A stretch of 13,540 nt of DNA from Methylococcaceae bacterium (GTDB lineage Bacteria > Pseudomonadota > Gammaproteobacteria > Methylococcales > Methylomonadaceae), in assembly GCA_030618325.1 (NCBI GenBank), contig JAUXDP010000058.1, positions 1 to 13,540 on the forward strand, in the 5' to 3' direction. Under the pieces are notes generated by a model. The model worked only from the letters and a program-made list of their open reading frames with translations. It was not told the DNA's origin and ran no database searches. The first letter of the stretch is position 1. Each line of letters starts with the position of its first letter. Below, in pieces: positions 1 to 7,612 of the stretch. Both the position numbers and the translations under genes were made by a program.

Positions 1-177
1 TTCTGGAATAGGGCATTGATAATCGTCTGCCATTAATTCCAGTTCTTCTTCCTGAGCATCAAATATTTTTAGGAATAATAGCCACGCCATTTGACCGATG
101 CGTTGTGCATCACCATCGACACCTGCGTCTTTGCGCATGATGTCTTGAATGGATTTTACGATGTTTGATACTGACAA
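1..177 (-). CDS. hsdM: Type I restriction-modification methyltransferase subunit HsdM, N-terminal fragment
   Basis: Only the first 59 codons are in the window; the gene continues past the left edge. HsdM is the modification subunit that, with HsdS, methylates adenine in a bipartite target. The visible part (MRKDAGVDGDAQRIGQM, then AWLLFLKIFDAQEEELE) matches the N-terminal helical HsdM_N region of type I methyltransferases; the catalytic SAM-binding and NPPF motifs lie outside. I chose the TTG at 177-175 because an AAGGA ribosome site lies 6 bases before it and the preceding residues (SVSNIVKSIQDI) read like a normal HsdM start. An ATG at 138-136 is the alternative but has no comparable site. 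hsdR lies upstream on the same strand, separated by a two-gene cassette and two repeats, so the R-M genes belong together although they are not contiguous. Confidence 0.85.
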   Translation of the reverse strand, partial: MSVSNIVKSIQDIMRKDAGVDGDAQRIGQMAWLLFLKIFDAQEEELELMADDYQCPIPE

Positions 178-183
178 TTTTAT

Positions 184-188
184 TCCTT
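184..188 (-). promoter_or_regulatory. Ribosome binding site for hsdM
   Basis: AAGGA on the minus strand, 6 bases before a TTG codon. It decides the start of hsdM in favour of TTG at 177 over the in-frame ATG at 138. It lies only 11 bases from the end of the palindromic repeat copy 1, so the leader of hsdM may fold into that hairpin. Confidence 0.7.
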
Positions 189-199
189 TTTAATTTTTT

Positions 200-274
200 G
201 TAGGCTGGGTTGAGTGGTAACGAAACCCAGCTTTTGCAACATGCTGGGTTTCGCTATTGCTCAACCCAGCCTAC
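200..274. repeat. Nested palindromic repeat, copy 1
   Basis: A 75-bp palindrome. Perfect 15-bp outer arms (GTAGGCTGGGTTGAG at 200-214, its complement at 260-274) enclose perfect 11-bp inner arms (CGAAACCCAGC at 221-231, GCTGGGTTTCG at 243-253) around an 11-base loop. The six bases between outer and inner arms can mostly pair in RNA through wobbles. The core GCTGGGTT occurs four times, twice in each direction. It differs from copy 2 by one indel and one substitution. There is no coding potential. It lies between the nucleotidyltransferase gene and hsdM. It looks like a REP or MITE-type mobile intergenic element, but no transposase is present here. Confidence 0.9.
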
Positions 275-297
275 ATTTTTAATTTATTTTCAGCTCC

Positions 298-320
298 CTT
301 AAGTCAATGGCAGTGAAGCT
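298..320. repeat. 23-bp module following repeat copy 1
   Basis: Begins CTTAAGTCAATGGCAGTGA and continues AGCT. The same 23 bases with two differences occur in inverted orientation at 10869-10891, next to repeat copy 3. The module lies 23 bases from the hairpin here and 15 bases away at copy 3. This suggests the mobile unit is larger than the palindrome. At copy 2 only a short CCCTTAA remnant is visible. Confidence 0.65.
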
Positions 321-360
321 AAGATTTTTTTTAAGCATTATAAATTCGTTCTCAACTGAA

Positions 361-1062
361 TTATTTAGGTTTAAGGCTTTTCAATAATTCCAGGCGCTGA
401 AATATTATTATTTCTCGCTCCCTATTATTACGGGAAGTGGCTTGTACTGCGTATTCAAAATCGTTGTGGGCAAGTAGTTCGCTAATCTGTAGGGCAATAT
501 AATTTTTTAACTTTGGATCAGCCTGTTCGAGTTCATTTGCTAATTTTTTACGTCCATCCAGCAAATTTAACAAGTCTTCGATATCATGACTAGCCAGTGG
601 ATCGTTATTGCCTCGACCGTTATAGGCTTCTAGTTTGGTTGCCATAAAATAACAAGGACTCACTAATTGAATAACCGTTCCATCACTCAAGGCGAAAGGA
701 TTAGCCGACTCAAGCGCATCTGCATACCAACGATTACTGAATCCAAGAATGCTGGCATCATCAGGCATAAAATCAACTTTTAGTTCGCCCAGTCGCATAC
801 GGCAGATTACTTCGTCTTCAAGATTAATGGTAAACCCTCTGGCTTTTAGTTGCTCTTGAAATGTCAACCATTGAGGATAGCCAATAACACGAGTAATCAG
901 ATCAACATCATCTGTGTAACGAATCGCTTCTTGGGTGACTTTATCAGTGACCAGTAATCCAGTGGCACAACCACCCACAAAGGCTACTTGTTGTAGTAAT
1001 TGAGAGCCTAATGCTTTGGCTACCAGTATTAACATAGCTTCCAGATCGTTATAGCGGTTCAT
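361..1062 (-). CDS. AbiEii-like nucleotidyltransferase, probable toxin of a TA/abortive-infection pair
   Basis: A 233-residue protein of the DNA polymerase beta-like nucleotidyltransferase superfamily. The fold's hallmarks are visible: GG at residues 30-31 in AFVGGCATG, the metal-binding acidic cluster YTDDVDLI (D51, D52, D54), and a third acidic residue D97 in KVDFMP. The following ATKLEAYNGRG (141-151) and SHDIEDLLNLLDGR (158-171) are typical of AbiEii-type toxins and related enzymes, which transfer nucleotides to RNA or protein. The length is shorter than classical AbiEii (about 300 residues), so the family is uncertain. Its ATG overlaps the stop of the upstream regulator by 4 bases, so the two are translationally coupled. 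The pair interrupts the hsdR-hsdM order, as expected for defence-island cargo. No biochemical role is demonstrated. An antibiotic-type nucleotidyltransferase is less likely given the partner. Confidence 0.75.
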   Translation of the reverse strand: MNRYNDLEAMLILVAKALGSQLLQQVAFVGGCATGLLVTDKVTQEAIRYTDDVDLITRVIGYPQWLTFQEQLKARGFTINLEDEVICRMRLGELKVDFMPDDASILGFSNRWYADALESANPFALSDGTVIQLVSPCYFMATKLEAYNGRGNNDPLASHDIEDLLNLLDGRKKLANELEQADPKLKNYIALQISELLAHNDFEYAVQATSRNNREREIIIFQRLELLKSLKPK

Positions 1063-1595
1063 TCACGCAAACTCGCTTCCAGTTCTTGCTTGGCAATCGC
1101 TATTTCACGAGCATCACCGAGCCGAATGGCATCAATGAGCGCCATATTTCTATAGAGCTTTGCATCCTGTCTGGCCGCATAAGGTGCAGTTTTATATAAC
1201 GGCGCAATAATCTGGCCTTTATCCGTCCCTTCTGCATCCGGCCAAACGTAATGGTACTCCGCTATTGAAGAAAGTAACCCTGATAAACCAGGAGCCTCAA
1301 AACCGGTGCTTACACCCCGCCCTACAGCGCCTGGCTTGGCCGGAAATACATAACGCAAACCACTGACAATAAATTCCAATAAGGCTTTGCTATTAGTTAT
1401 GGGCAATTGGTTTTTACGGTCAAGCTTGGCAAGGCCCACCTCAATACTTCGGTTTAGGGAGGCACTAACTTCTGTTTTGCTGATACCGGTCGCGGCAGCT
1501 AATGCACGAACACTGAAATCCTCAGATTTTACACTGTCACTTTTGTGTAAGCTGTCCAGCTTTAATAGAATAAGAATATCCTGGCTTTTCATCAT
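1059..1595 (-). CDS. Winged-helix (MarR-like) regulator, probable antitoxin partner of the nucleotidyltransferase
   Basis: A 178-residue protein. Residues 26-60 (DFSVRALAAATGISKTEVSASLNRSIEVGLAKLDR, described in parts) read as a winged helix-turn-helix: a helix with ALAAATGI, the turn, then the recognition helix KTEVSASLNRSI and the start of a wing. The centre has RYVFPAKPGAVGRG (81-94) and a Trp/Tyr-rich stretch YHYVWPDAEG. The C-terminus is helical (NMALIDAIRLGDAREIAIAKQELE). The architecture fits a DNA-binding antitoxin encoded just before its toxin, with probable autoregulation, although I do not recognise a named family with certainty. Two tandem ATGs (1595 and 1592) give nearly identical products; no strong ribosome site precedes either. 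Its stop overlaps the next start as ATGA. Confidence 0.7.
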   Translation of the reverse strand: MMKSQDILILLKLDSLHKSDSVKSEDFSVRALAAATGISKTEVSASLNRSIEVGLAKLDRKNQLPITNSKALLEFIVSGLRYVFPAKPGAVGRGVSTGFEAPGLSGLLSSIAEYHYVWPDAEGTDKGQIIAPLYKTAPYAARQDAKLYRNMALIDAIRLGDAREIAIAKQELEASLRE

Positions 1596-1715
1596 AGATT
1601 TTAGTTATCAATCTTTTGTCGTCCTCTGTCCTGGGACAAAGGACATCCAATGACTTCGTACTATAGACTTATGAAGCTATTTATTCAAGCGCTATTCTTA
1701 TAGAGCATTTGTTTT
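1596..1715. other. Leader of the regulator-nucleotidyltransferase pair
   Basis: This intergenic stretch should hold the promoter and any operator of the pair. Visible are a small palindrome TGTCCTGGGACA at about 1627-1638, overlapping a wider TGTCC/GGACA pair, and an imperfect hairpin GCGCTAT-TCTT-ATAGAGC at 1689-1706. At 1679-1701 the bases ATTTATTCAAGC followed by CTATTC also occur upstream of the CHAD gene at 13301-13320. I cannot assign a -35/-10 pair with confidence. Confidence 0.3.
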
Positions 1716-1791
1716 GTAGGCTGGGTTGAGTGGATAACGAAACCCAGCTTTTCCAACATGCTGGGTTTCGCTATTGCTCAACCCAGCCTAC
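1716..1791. repeat. Nested palindromic repeat, copy 2
   Basis: 76 bp, in the same orientation as copy 1 and differing from it by one inserted A and one G-to-C change in the loop. Outer arms GTAGGCTGGGTTGAG (1716-1730) and complement (1777-1791); inner arms CGAAACCCAGC and GCTGGGTTTCG. The flank CATTTTTAATTTATT after the right arm is also shared with copy 1, so the repeated unit is at least about 90 bp. It lies just beyond the 3' end of hsdR and could act as a transcript-end hairpin for hsdR. Copies 1 and 2 together bracket the two-gene cassette. Confidence 0.9.
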
Positions 1792-1823
1792 ATTTTTAAT
1801 TTATTGCCCTTAAACCTAGAAAA

Positions 1824-4181
1824 TCAAGCATAAAGCAGTTTTTCCAAGTCTTTAATAGCTTGCTGGTATTGCGCTTTGCCGCCAAAACCTTTAATGATTT
1901 CTAACGGTCTTCCCATTTCTGTAAAAGGCTGTACTTTAAGAACTGAGACATCTTCAATCGGGCTAATGCCTTCATCGGCATATTTTTCTAATAAAGCTTC
2001 CAGCACTTTTTGTGCTTGCGTGCCATATTTAGTGAAAACATCACGTTTACGGACTTGATCTACTCGTTCTTTACGGGTTAATGGGGGTTGACCGTAAACC
2101 ACATGACAAATCAGATCAAAAGCTCCGTAGTCTTTACCTACTTCTGCTTCTAAGGCTTGCCAGATAACCCCTTGTTCTTCCAGTTCTTGAATAACTGCTT
2201 GTTTTTGTTCTGCATCATTCCATTTACGCAGAAACTCATTGAGGGTGGCATATTCTTGCTTGACCGCTTTACGGGTGTAGTCTTTGAGTGATTCGGTAAT
2301 CAGTTTTCCATCACTGCCGATATATTGCACCCGTTCTGAGATAATATTAACAGGGACACCTTTTACGATATATTTTTTAACGGGTTCGCCTATTCCTTCG
2401 TCGCCACCATCTAGCCCGCCTTGTCCTTCTGGGTAATAACTGCCTGAACCGTCGTCCCCATTATCTTCTTCGTCTTCTTCTGGTGGAATGGTAGATTCTC
2501 CCCCATTGGGAATAAAAATCACTTCTGCTTCGCCATCAAAATCCTCATCGGCAAAAAGTTCGGTGGCTTTTTTGAAATCCATAATGGTAAACCAGAGCTT
2601 GTCGTAGTCTTCATCTATGCGCGTACCACGACCAATCACTTGTTTAAATTTGGTCATGGATTGAATACGTTGATCTAGTACGATTAATTTACAGGTTTTT
2701 GCGTCTACGCCGGTACTCATTAACTCAGAGGTGGTGACAATCACGGGGTAGGCTTGTTCTGGATCAATAAAATTGTCCAGCTCTGCTTTGCCTTCGGTAT
2801 CGTCACCGGTGATTTTCATGATGTATTTGCGGTTTTTGGCGACTTGTTCCGGGTTCTCATTGACCAAGGCTTGGCGCATACGGTTGGCATGGTCAATATT
2901 CTGACAGAAGACAATGGTTTTAGCCATTGGGTCGGTGGCTTTTAGATGGTCGCTGATGATTTTGGCGATTAACTGTGTGCGTTCTTCAATAACGATAGTT
3001 CGATCAAAGTCTTGCTGGTTGTAGATACGGTCAGCTATTAATGCCCCGTTTTTATCGTATTGTCCTTTTGTGGGTCGCCACCCTTGCAGGTCTTTATCTA
3101 AATCAATCCGCACGACTTTATAGGGTGCTAAAAAGCCATCGTCTATGCCTTGTTTAAGGGAATAGGTATAAACTGGGTCACCAAAGTAAGTTGAGTTAGA
3201 AATGTCTTCTGTTTCTTTTGGGGTGGCGGTTAAACCAATGTGGGTGGCTGTGGTGAAGTAATCAAGTATTTCTCGCCACGCGGAGTCTTCTGATGCACTC
3301 CCTCTGTGGCACTCGTCTATAACAATTAAATCAAAGAATTCTGGGGAAAAGCTTTTATATGCTTTTTGCGCTTCGTCTGGACCTGTAATGGCTTGATACA
3401 GTGATAGAAATATCTCATAAGAGGTATCAACTTTGCGCCCTGTAATTTTGGTCATTGCTGAACCGAAGGGTTTAAAGTCATTGGTTTTTGTTTGGTCTAC
3501 CAGAATATTACGATCTGCTAAAAACAAAATACGTTTTTTAATGCCAGCTTTCCAGAGTCGCCAGATAATTTGAAAAGCGGTGTAAGTTTTACCTGTGCCT
3601 GTTGCCATCACTAAAAGCACACGGTTTTGTCCTATAGCAACGGCTTCAATTGTTTTATTAATGGCGTGCATTTGGTAATAACGGGGAGATTTACTACTGC
3701 CATCTTCGTAGTAATCTTGGGTAATGGTTTCTAACTCTTGCGCTTGGTAGCCTTTCCATTGCAGGTATTTTTGCCATAGCTCTGAATGGCTGGGAAACTC
3801 ATCAAGAGTAAGTTCTGTTTCTACCTTTGAATATAGTCCCGTTTTGTCGTGAAAGATAAAACCATCACCATTGGAGCTAAAGATAAAAGGGGCTTCAAGC
3901 AGATCAGCATAAGATAAGGCTTGTTGCATACCTGCTGCAATAGATAAGGTGTTCTTTTTGGCTTCAATAATAGCCAAGGGCAGGTTGGGTTTGTGGTAAA
4001 GCACAAAGTCAGCGCGCTTACCTTTGCTTCGCATGCCCATTTGCCCACGGACAATAACACGACCCGCAGTTAAGGTGACTTCTTCACGAACTTGGGTATG
4101 GATATTCCAGCCAGATTTTTTTATTGCAGGTAAGATGAATTTGGTACATATATCTCTTTCCGTTAGCTGTTTTTTATCCAT
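1824..4181 (-). CDS. hsdR: Type I restriction enzyme, endonuclease/translocase subunit HsdR
   Basis: A 785-residue HsdR, the subunit that translocates DNA using ATP and cuts unmodified DNA when bound to HsdM2-HsdS. The N-terminal nuclease carries a PD-(D/E)xK site: D58 in KRADFVLY and E73-A-K75 in AIIEAKK. The superfamily 2 motor follows: YYQ at 168-170, Walker A ATGTGKT (193-199), DECH (289-292), TATP (318-321), SELMSTGVDA (485-494) and QVIGRGTRI (514-522). A glycine- and acid-rich linker (about 561-600) leads to a C-terminal domain like that of EcoEI-type (type IB) HsdR. All motor and nuclease residues are present, so the gene looks intact. The start ATG is clear (MDKKQLTERD) though its ribosome site is weak. 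It is divergent from pstS across 167 bases. Confidence 0.95.
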   Translation of the reverse strand: MDKKQLTERDICTKFILPAIKKSGWNIHTQVREEVTLTAGRVIVRGQMGMRSKGKRADFVLYHKPNLPLAIIEAKKNTLSIAAGMQQALSYADLLEAPFIFSSNGDGFIFHDKTGLYSKVETELTLDEFPSHSELWQKYLQWKGYQAQELETITQDYYEDGSSKSPRYYQMHAINKTIEAVAIGQNRVLLVMATGTGKTYTAFQIIWRLWKAGIKKRILFLADRNILVDQTKTNDFKPFGSAMTKITGRKVDTSYEIFLSLYQAITGPDEAQKAYKSFSPEFFDLIVIDECHRGSASEDSAWREILDYFTTATHIGLTATPKETEDISNSTYFGDPVYTYSLKQGIDDGFLAPYKVVRIDLDKDLQGWRPTKGQYDKNGALIADRIYNQQDFDRTIVIEERTQLIAKIISDHLKATDPMAKTIVFCQNIDHANRMRQALVNENPEQVAKNRKYIMKITGDDTEGKAELDNFIDPEQAYPVIVTTSELMSTGVDAKTCKLIVLDQRIQSMTKFKQVIGRGTRIDEDYDKLWFTIMDFKKATELFADEDFDGEAEVIFIPNGGESTIPPEEDEEDNGDDGSGSYYPEGQGGLDGGDEGIGEPVKKYIVKGVPVNIISERVQYIGSDGKLITESLKDYTRKAVKQEYATLNEFLRKWNDAEQKQAVIQELEEQGVIWQALEAEVGKDYGAFDLICHVVYGQPPLTRKERVDQVRKRDVFTKYGTQAQKVLEALLEKYADEGISPIEDVSVLKVQPFTEMGRPLEIIKGFGGKAQYQQAIKDLEKLLYA

Positions 4182-4282
4182 GATTTGTTTATGCTGTTGA
4201 AATATATTTTGTTTTTATATAGATAGTAACTATAGCACCTCCTATAAAAATGAGAGTAAAGTACCTGCTAAATATTTCATCC
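4182..4282. other. hsdR side of the hsdR-pstS divergent intergenic region
   Basis: AT-rich DNA that must contain the hsdR promoter on the minus strand. An 11-bp palindrome ATAGTAACTAT lies at 4223-4233 and overlaps TATAGT and TATATA sequences that could serve as -10 elements for hsdR. No convincing -35 at 17-bp spacing was found, so I do not place a promoter. An operator role for the palindrome is only a possibility. Confidence 0.3.
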
Positions 4283-4317
4283 TTGTCATTAAGCTGTCAT
4301 ATTTTCTCGGCACAATA
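4283..4317 (+). promoter_or_regulatory. Pho box and promoter of the pst operon
   Basis: TTGTCAT (4283-4289) and CTGTCAT (4294-4300), separated by TAAG, form two PhoB half-sites with the normal 11-base periodicity and differ little from the consensus CTGTCATAWAWCTGTCAT. About 11 bases after the second half-site, ACAATA (4312-4317) fits a -10 element, the spacing expected where PhoB replaces a -35. This predicts induction of pstSCAB-phoU by phosphate starvation through PhoB, whose gene is not in the window. Confidence 0.85.
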
Positions 4318-4348
4318 ACCAGACTTCAAAACATATCAGAGAATTAAT

Positions 4349-5335
4349 ATGAAAGTTTCTTTTCAAATGAAATCATTAGTTGTAGCGCTGGGTTTTGCCT
4401 CAGCAGCTGTATTGAGTGGTTCTGCGATAGCCGTTCAAACAGTGGATGAAGGTGTTCCCGTATACCAGAAAGCCAGCGGTATTTCAGGCAATCTTTCTAG
4501 TGTTGGTTCGGATACCTTGGCTAACCTGATGACTCTGTGGGCAGAGGAGTTTAAAAGAACTTATCCGAATGTCAATATTCAGATTCAGGCCGCAGGGTCT
4601 TCTACCGCACCTCCGGCTTTGACGGAAGCCACCTCTAATCTGGGGCCTATGAGTCGTAAAATGAAAGATAAAGAGCGTGATGCTTTTGAAAAGAAATATG
4701 GCTATAAACCGACTGCCATTCCTGTCGCTATTGATGCCTTAGCAGTTTATGTTAACAAGGAAAACCCCATTACAGGTTTAACTATTCCACAAGTTGATGC
4801 GATTATGTCTTCAACCCGTAAATGTGGGCATGATGTCAACATTATAAGCTGGGGTCAGGCAGGTTTGGCTGGGTCGTGGACTGATAGATCTATACAATTA
4901 TATGGTCGTAACTCGGTTTCTGGTACTTACGGTTACTTCAAGAAAAAAGCTTTATGTAAAGGCGATTTCAAAAGTAATGTCAATGAACAGCCGGGTTCTG
5001 CATCGGTCGTGCAGTCAGTCACTTCATCAATGAATGGTATCGGTTATTCCGGTATAGGCTATAAAACTTCAGGGGTAAAAGCGGTACCTTTGGCAAAAAA
5101 ACCAGGTGGTGATTTTATTGAGGCAACGCCTGAAAATGCTGTTTCTGGATCATATCCCCTGTCGCGGTTTCTATATGTTTATGTCAACAAACAACCGAAT
5201 AAACCATTAGCCCCGCTGGAACAAGAGTTCTTTAAAATGGTGTTATCGAAAACGGGTCAACAGGTTGTCATAAAAGACGGTTATATTCCTTTGCCGGCTA
5301 AAGTCGTTGATAAAGCATTGCTAGCCATTCAGTAA
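4349..5335 (+). CDS. pstS: Periplasmic phosphate-binding protein PstS
   Basis: A 328-residue solute-binding protein that captures inorganic phosphate in the periplasm and delivers it to the PstC-PstA channel. Residues 1-28 form a signal peptide: a lysine-containing start, a hydrophobic core VVALGFASAAVL, and a cleavage site after SAIA. Phosphate-ligand loops are visible: GSDT (53-56), GSSTA (83-87), GPMSR (99-103) and GRNSVSGTYG (186-195). It has two cysteines, C159 and C203, that could form a disulfide. The length and the GSDTL/GSSTAPPAL signature fit the PBP-like (PF12849) PstS class of proteobacteria. It is the first gene of the operon behind a Pho box. The start is the only ATG compatible with the signal peptide; a modest AGAGAA ribosome site lies at 4338-4343. 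Confidence 0.95.
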   Translation: MKVSFQMKSLVVALGFASAAVLSGSAIAVQTVDEGVPVYQKASGISGNLSSVGSDTLANLMTLWAEEFKRTYPNVNIQIQAAGSSTAPPALTEATSNLGPMSRKMKDKERDAFEKKYGYKPTAIPVAIDALAVYVNKENPITGLTIPQVDAIMSSTRKCGHDVNIISWGQAGLAGSWTDRSIQLYGRNSVSGTYGYFKKKALCKGDFKSNVNEQPGSASVVQSVTSSMNGIGYSGIGYKTSGVKAVPLAKKPGGDFIEATPENAVSGSYPLSRFLYVYVNKQPNKPLAPLEQEFFKMVLSKTGQQVVIKDGYIPLPAKVVDKALLAIQ

Positions 5336-5353
5336 TTATCGAAGTATAACGCT

Positions 5354-7612
5354 ATGTGTCCACCGGCTCAAAAAGAAAACAGCATCAGCCCCCATTATCA
5401 ACAATGGCGTTTAATTAAGGATAAGATTGCCGAGTATGGTGTTGTAGCGGGTGGACTGGGAGTGATTGCGGCCATTGTGCTGATTTTCTTTTATCTGCTT
5501 TATGTGGTTTTTCCGTTGTTTATTGCTGCAGAAACTAAATCAGTCAGTCAATATGAATTGCCTGAAAAAATGCTAGGGCAGACAGTTTTTCTGGCAATGG
5601 AAGAACAGAATGAAATTGCGGTTAGATTTACCGATACCGGTACAGCGGTTTTTTTCGGTGTTGCTAATGGTGAAACCATCGCCATAAAGAATATCCAAAT
5701 TCCCGATCAAGCAGAAATTGTCAGTTTTGCCCACGGCAGTTTTGATAAAGGTACTGTAGTTTACGGCCTGTCTGATGGCAGAGCAGTAGTTGTCCGGCAT
5801 CAATATAAAGTCAGCTATCCTGATGATGTGCGATTGATTACACCGGAGCTAGAATATCCCCTAGGGGAAGAGCCGATCCTATTAGATCCGGAAGGACACG
5901 CATTAATTCAGCTTACGATTCAAGTCAACGAGGAGCAAGGTACACTCGTAGCAAAAACTTCTGATAATCGAGTCTTATTAAGCAGTTTTGTGCAAGAAGA
6001 ATCCATGTTCGATGATGATGTGGCTCTGGAGCGTACTGATGCAACACTGGATGTGACTGCAATCGATATTAATTTTATGTTGCTGGATAAAGAGCAACGT
6101 AATCTCTATCTGGCTAGTGAAGATGGCGATTTAAGTGTGGTGGATGTCAGGGATAAAGCTCAACCCGAGTTCAAACATAAATTGGAGGTGTTGGCACAAG
6201 GTGACCGGATTACGGCTATAGAATTTTTGACCGGTGATCTATCCTTGTTAATTGGCGACAGCAGCGGAATGGTATCGCAATGGAGTATTGTGCGTGACGA
6301 AAAAGGCCGTTCCAGTTTGCAAAAAATAAGAGCATTCAAAGTTTCTGATCAAGCCATAGGCTCAATTGCTCCAGAACAACGGCGGAAAGGGTTTATGGCT
6401 GCTGATGCTAGTGGCTATGTTGGTATTTACCACTCAACGGCAGAAAGAGAGTTAATTCGTGAGAAGGTCAGTGAGGCTAGGCCTGCCGCCTTAGCCTTGT
6501 CGCCTAGAGCCAATGCATTTTTATTGCAGTCCGACAGCGGGACAGTCGACTATTGGACTGTTGAAAATGAACACCCGGAAGTCTCAATGGCTTCGATATG
6601 GCAGGAAGTTTGGTACGAAAGCTATCCCAAGCCTGATTATATCTGGCAGTCTTCTTCAGCCAGTAATGATTTTGAACCAAAAATGAGTTTGACACCTTTG
6701 GTGTTCGGTACTCTTAAAGCGGCCTTTTACGCCATGCTGATGGCCGTGCCACTTTCCTTAATGGGTGCTATTTACACAGCTTATTTTATGGCACCTCGTA
6801 TGCGCCAGTTAGTCAAACCCAGCATAGAAATTATGGAGGCTTTGCCAACTGTAATCTTGGGTTTTCTGGCCGGTTTGTGGTTGGCGCCATTTGTCGAAGA
6901 CAATCTGGTCGGTATTTTCGCTTTATTGATGGTTGTGCCTCTGTGTGTAATCGCGTTTGCCTATCTATGGCAATTTCTTCCTAAGTCTATTCGCCATAAA
7001 GTTCCTGAAGGCTGGGATGCCGCATTGTTGATTCCGGTGATTATTTTAAGTACCTGGCTGGCTTTTTTTCTTAGTCCCGGTATTGAGACGTTCTTTTTTA
7101 ATGGCGATGTGCAGGTCTGGATGAAAAAAGAGTTCGGTATTGGTTACGATCAGCGCAACTCGGTAGTTGTTGGTTTGGCAATGGGCTTTGCTGTGATCCC
7201 AACGATTTTTTCTATAGCCGAGGATGCTATTTTCAGTGTGCCGAAACATCTGACCACTGGATCGTTGGCTCTTGGCGCTACACCCTGGCAAACTATGACC
7301 CGCGTAGTCTTGCTGACGGCCAGCCCTGGTATATTCTCTGCGGTGATGATTGGTTTCGGACGTGCTGTCGGCGAAACCATGATTGTACTGATGGCGACTG
7401 GCAATACACCCATCATGGATTTAAGTGTCTTCCAGGGTATGCGTACTCTAGCAGCCAACATTGCTGTGGAAATGCCTGAGTCAGAAGTGGATAGCACGCA
7501 TTACCGGGTTCTGTTTCTGGCTGCACTGGTATTATTTATGTTTACCTTTGTTTTTAATACCCTGGCGGAATTGATTCGTCAAAATCTGCGTCAGAAATAC
7601 AGTTCATTATGA
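5354..7612 (+). CDS. pstC: Phosphate ABC transporter permease PstC, long form with large periplasmic domain
   Basis: A 752-residue permease subunit, more than twice the length of E. coli PstC (about 320). One membrane helix near the N-terminus (about 30-58) is followed by roughly 390 residues without membrane segments, expected to be periplasmic. Repeated strand-rich blocks such as LYLASEDGDLSVVDV (251-265), LLIGDSSGMVSQWSI (298-312) and GFMAADASGYVGIYH (346-360) look like WD40/beta-propeller blades. The permease core runs from about 447 to 745, with MEALPTVILGFLAGLWL (494-510), the ATPase-coupling EAA-type loop around SLALGATPW (637-645) and GRAVGETMIVLMATGNTP (669-686). Long PstC proteins of this sort are known in Pseudomonas and relatives; the role of the propeller is unclear. 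It starts 18 bases after pstS with a weak ribosome site and its stop overlaps the pstA start by 4 bases. Confidence 0.93.
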   Translation: MCPPAQKENSISPHYQQWRLIKDKIAEYGVVAGGLGVIAAIVLIFFYLLYVVFPLFIAAETKSVSQYELPEKMLGQTVFLAMEEQNEIAVRFTDTGTAVFFGVANGETIAIKNIQIPDQAEIVSFAHGSFDKGTVVYGLSDGRAVVVRHQYKVSYPDDVRLITPELEYPLGEEPILLDPEGHALIQLTIQVNEEQGTLVAKTSDNRVLLSSFVQEESMFDDDVALERTDATLDVTAIDINFMLLDKEQRNLYLASEDGDLSVVDVRDKAQPEFKHKLEVLAQGDRITAIEFLTGDLSLLIGDSSGMVSQWSIVRDEKGRSSLQKIRAFKVSDQAIGSIAPEQRRKGFMAADASGYVGIYHSTAERELIREKVSEARPAALALSPRANAFLLQSDSGTVDYWTVENEHPEVSMASIWQEVWYESYPKPDYIWQSSSASNDFEPKMSLTPLVFGTLKAAFYAMLMAVPLSLMGAIYTAYFMAPRMRQLVKPSIEIMEALPTVILGFLAGLWLAPFVEDNLVGIFALLMVVPLCVIAFAYLWQFLPKSIRHKVPEGWDAALLIPVIILSTWLAFFLSPGIETFFFNGDVQVWMKKEFGIGYDQRNSVVVGLAMGFAVIPTIFSIAEDAIFSVPKHLTTGSLALGATPWQTMTRVVLLTASPGIFSAVMIGFGRAVGETMIVLMATGNTPIMDLSVFQGMRTLAANIAVEMPESEVDSTHYRVLFLAALVLFMFTFVFNTLAELIRQNLRQKYSSL

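Noticed and set aside
321..345. T-run near 328-335 as an intrinsic terminator
   Set aside because: No GC-rich stem precedes the run on the plus strand, no plus-strand gene ends here, and on the minus strand the run would be an A-run.
1627..1638. TGTCCTGGGACA as a defined operator of the regulator
   Set aside because: The arms are only 5 bp and no second copy is present, so it is mentioned in the leader but not called as a binding site.
200..1791. The paired repeats as a CRISPR-like or composite-transposon array
   Set aside because: Only two copies here, 1.5 kb apart, with genes rather than spacers between them and no transposase, so neither a CRISPR array nor a proven transposon.
7150..7497. 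115-codon open frame on the minus strand within pstC
   Set aside because: It lies opposite the best-conserved part of the PstC permease core and is a codon-composition shadow.
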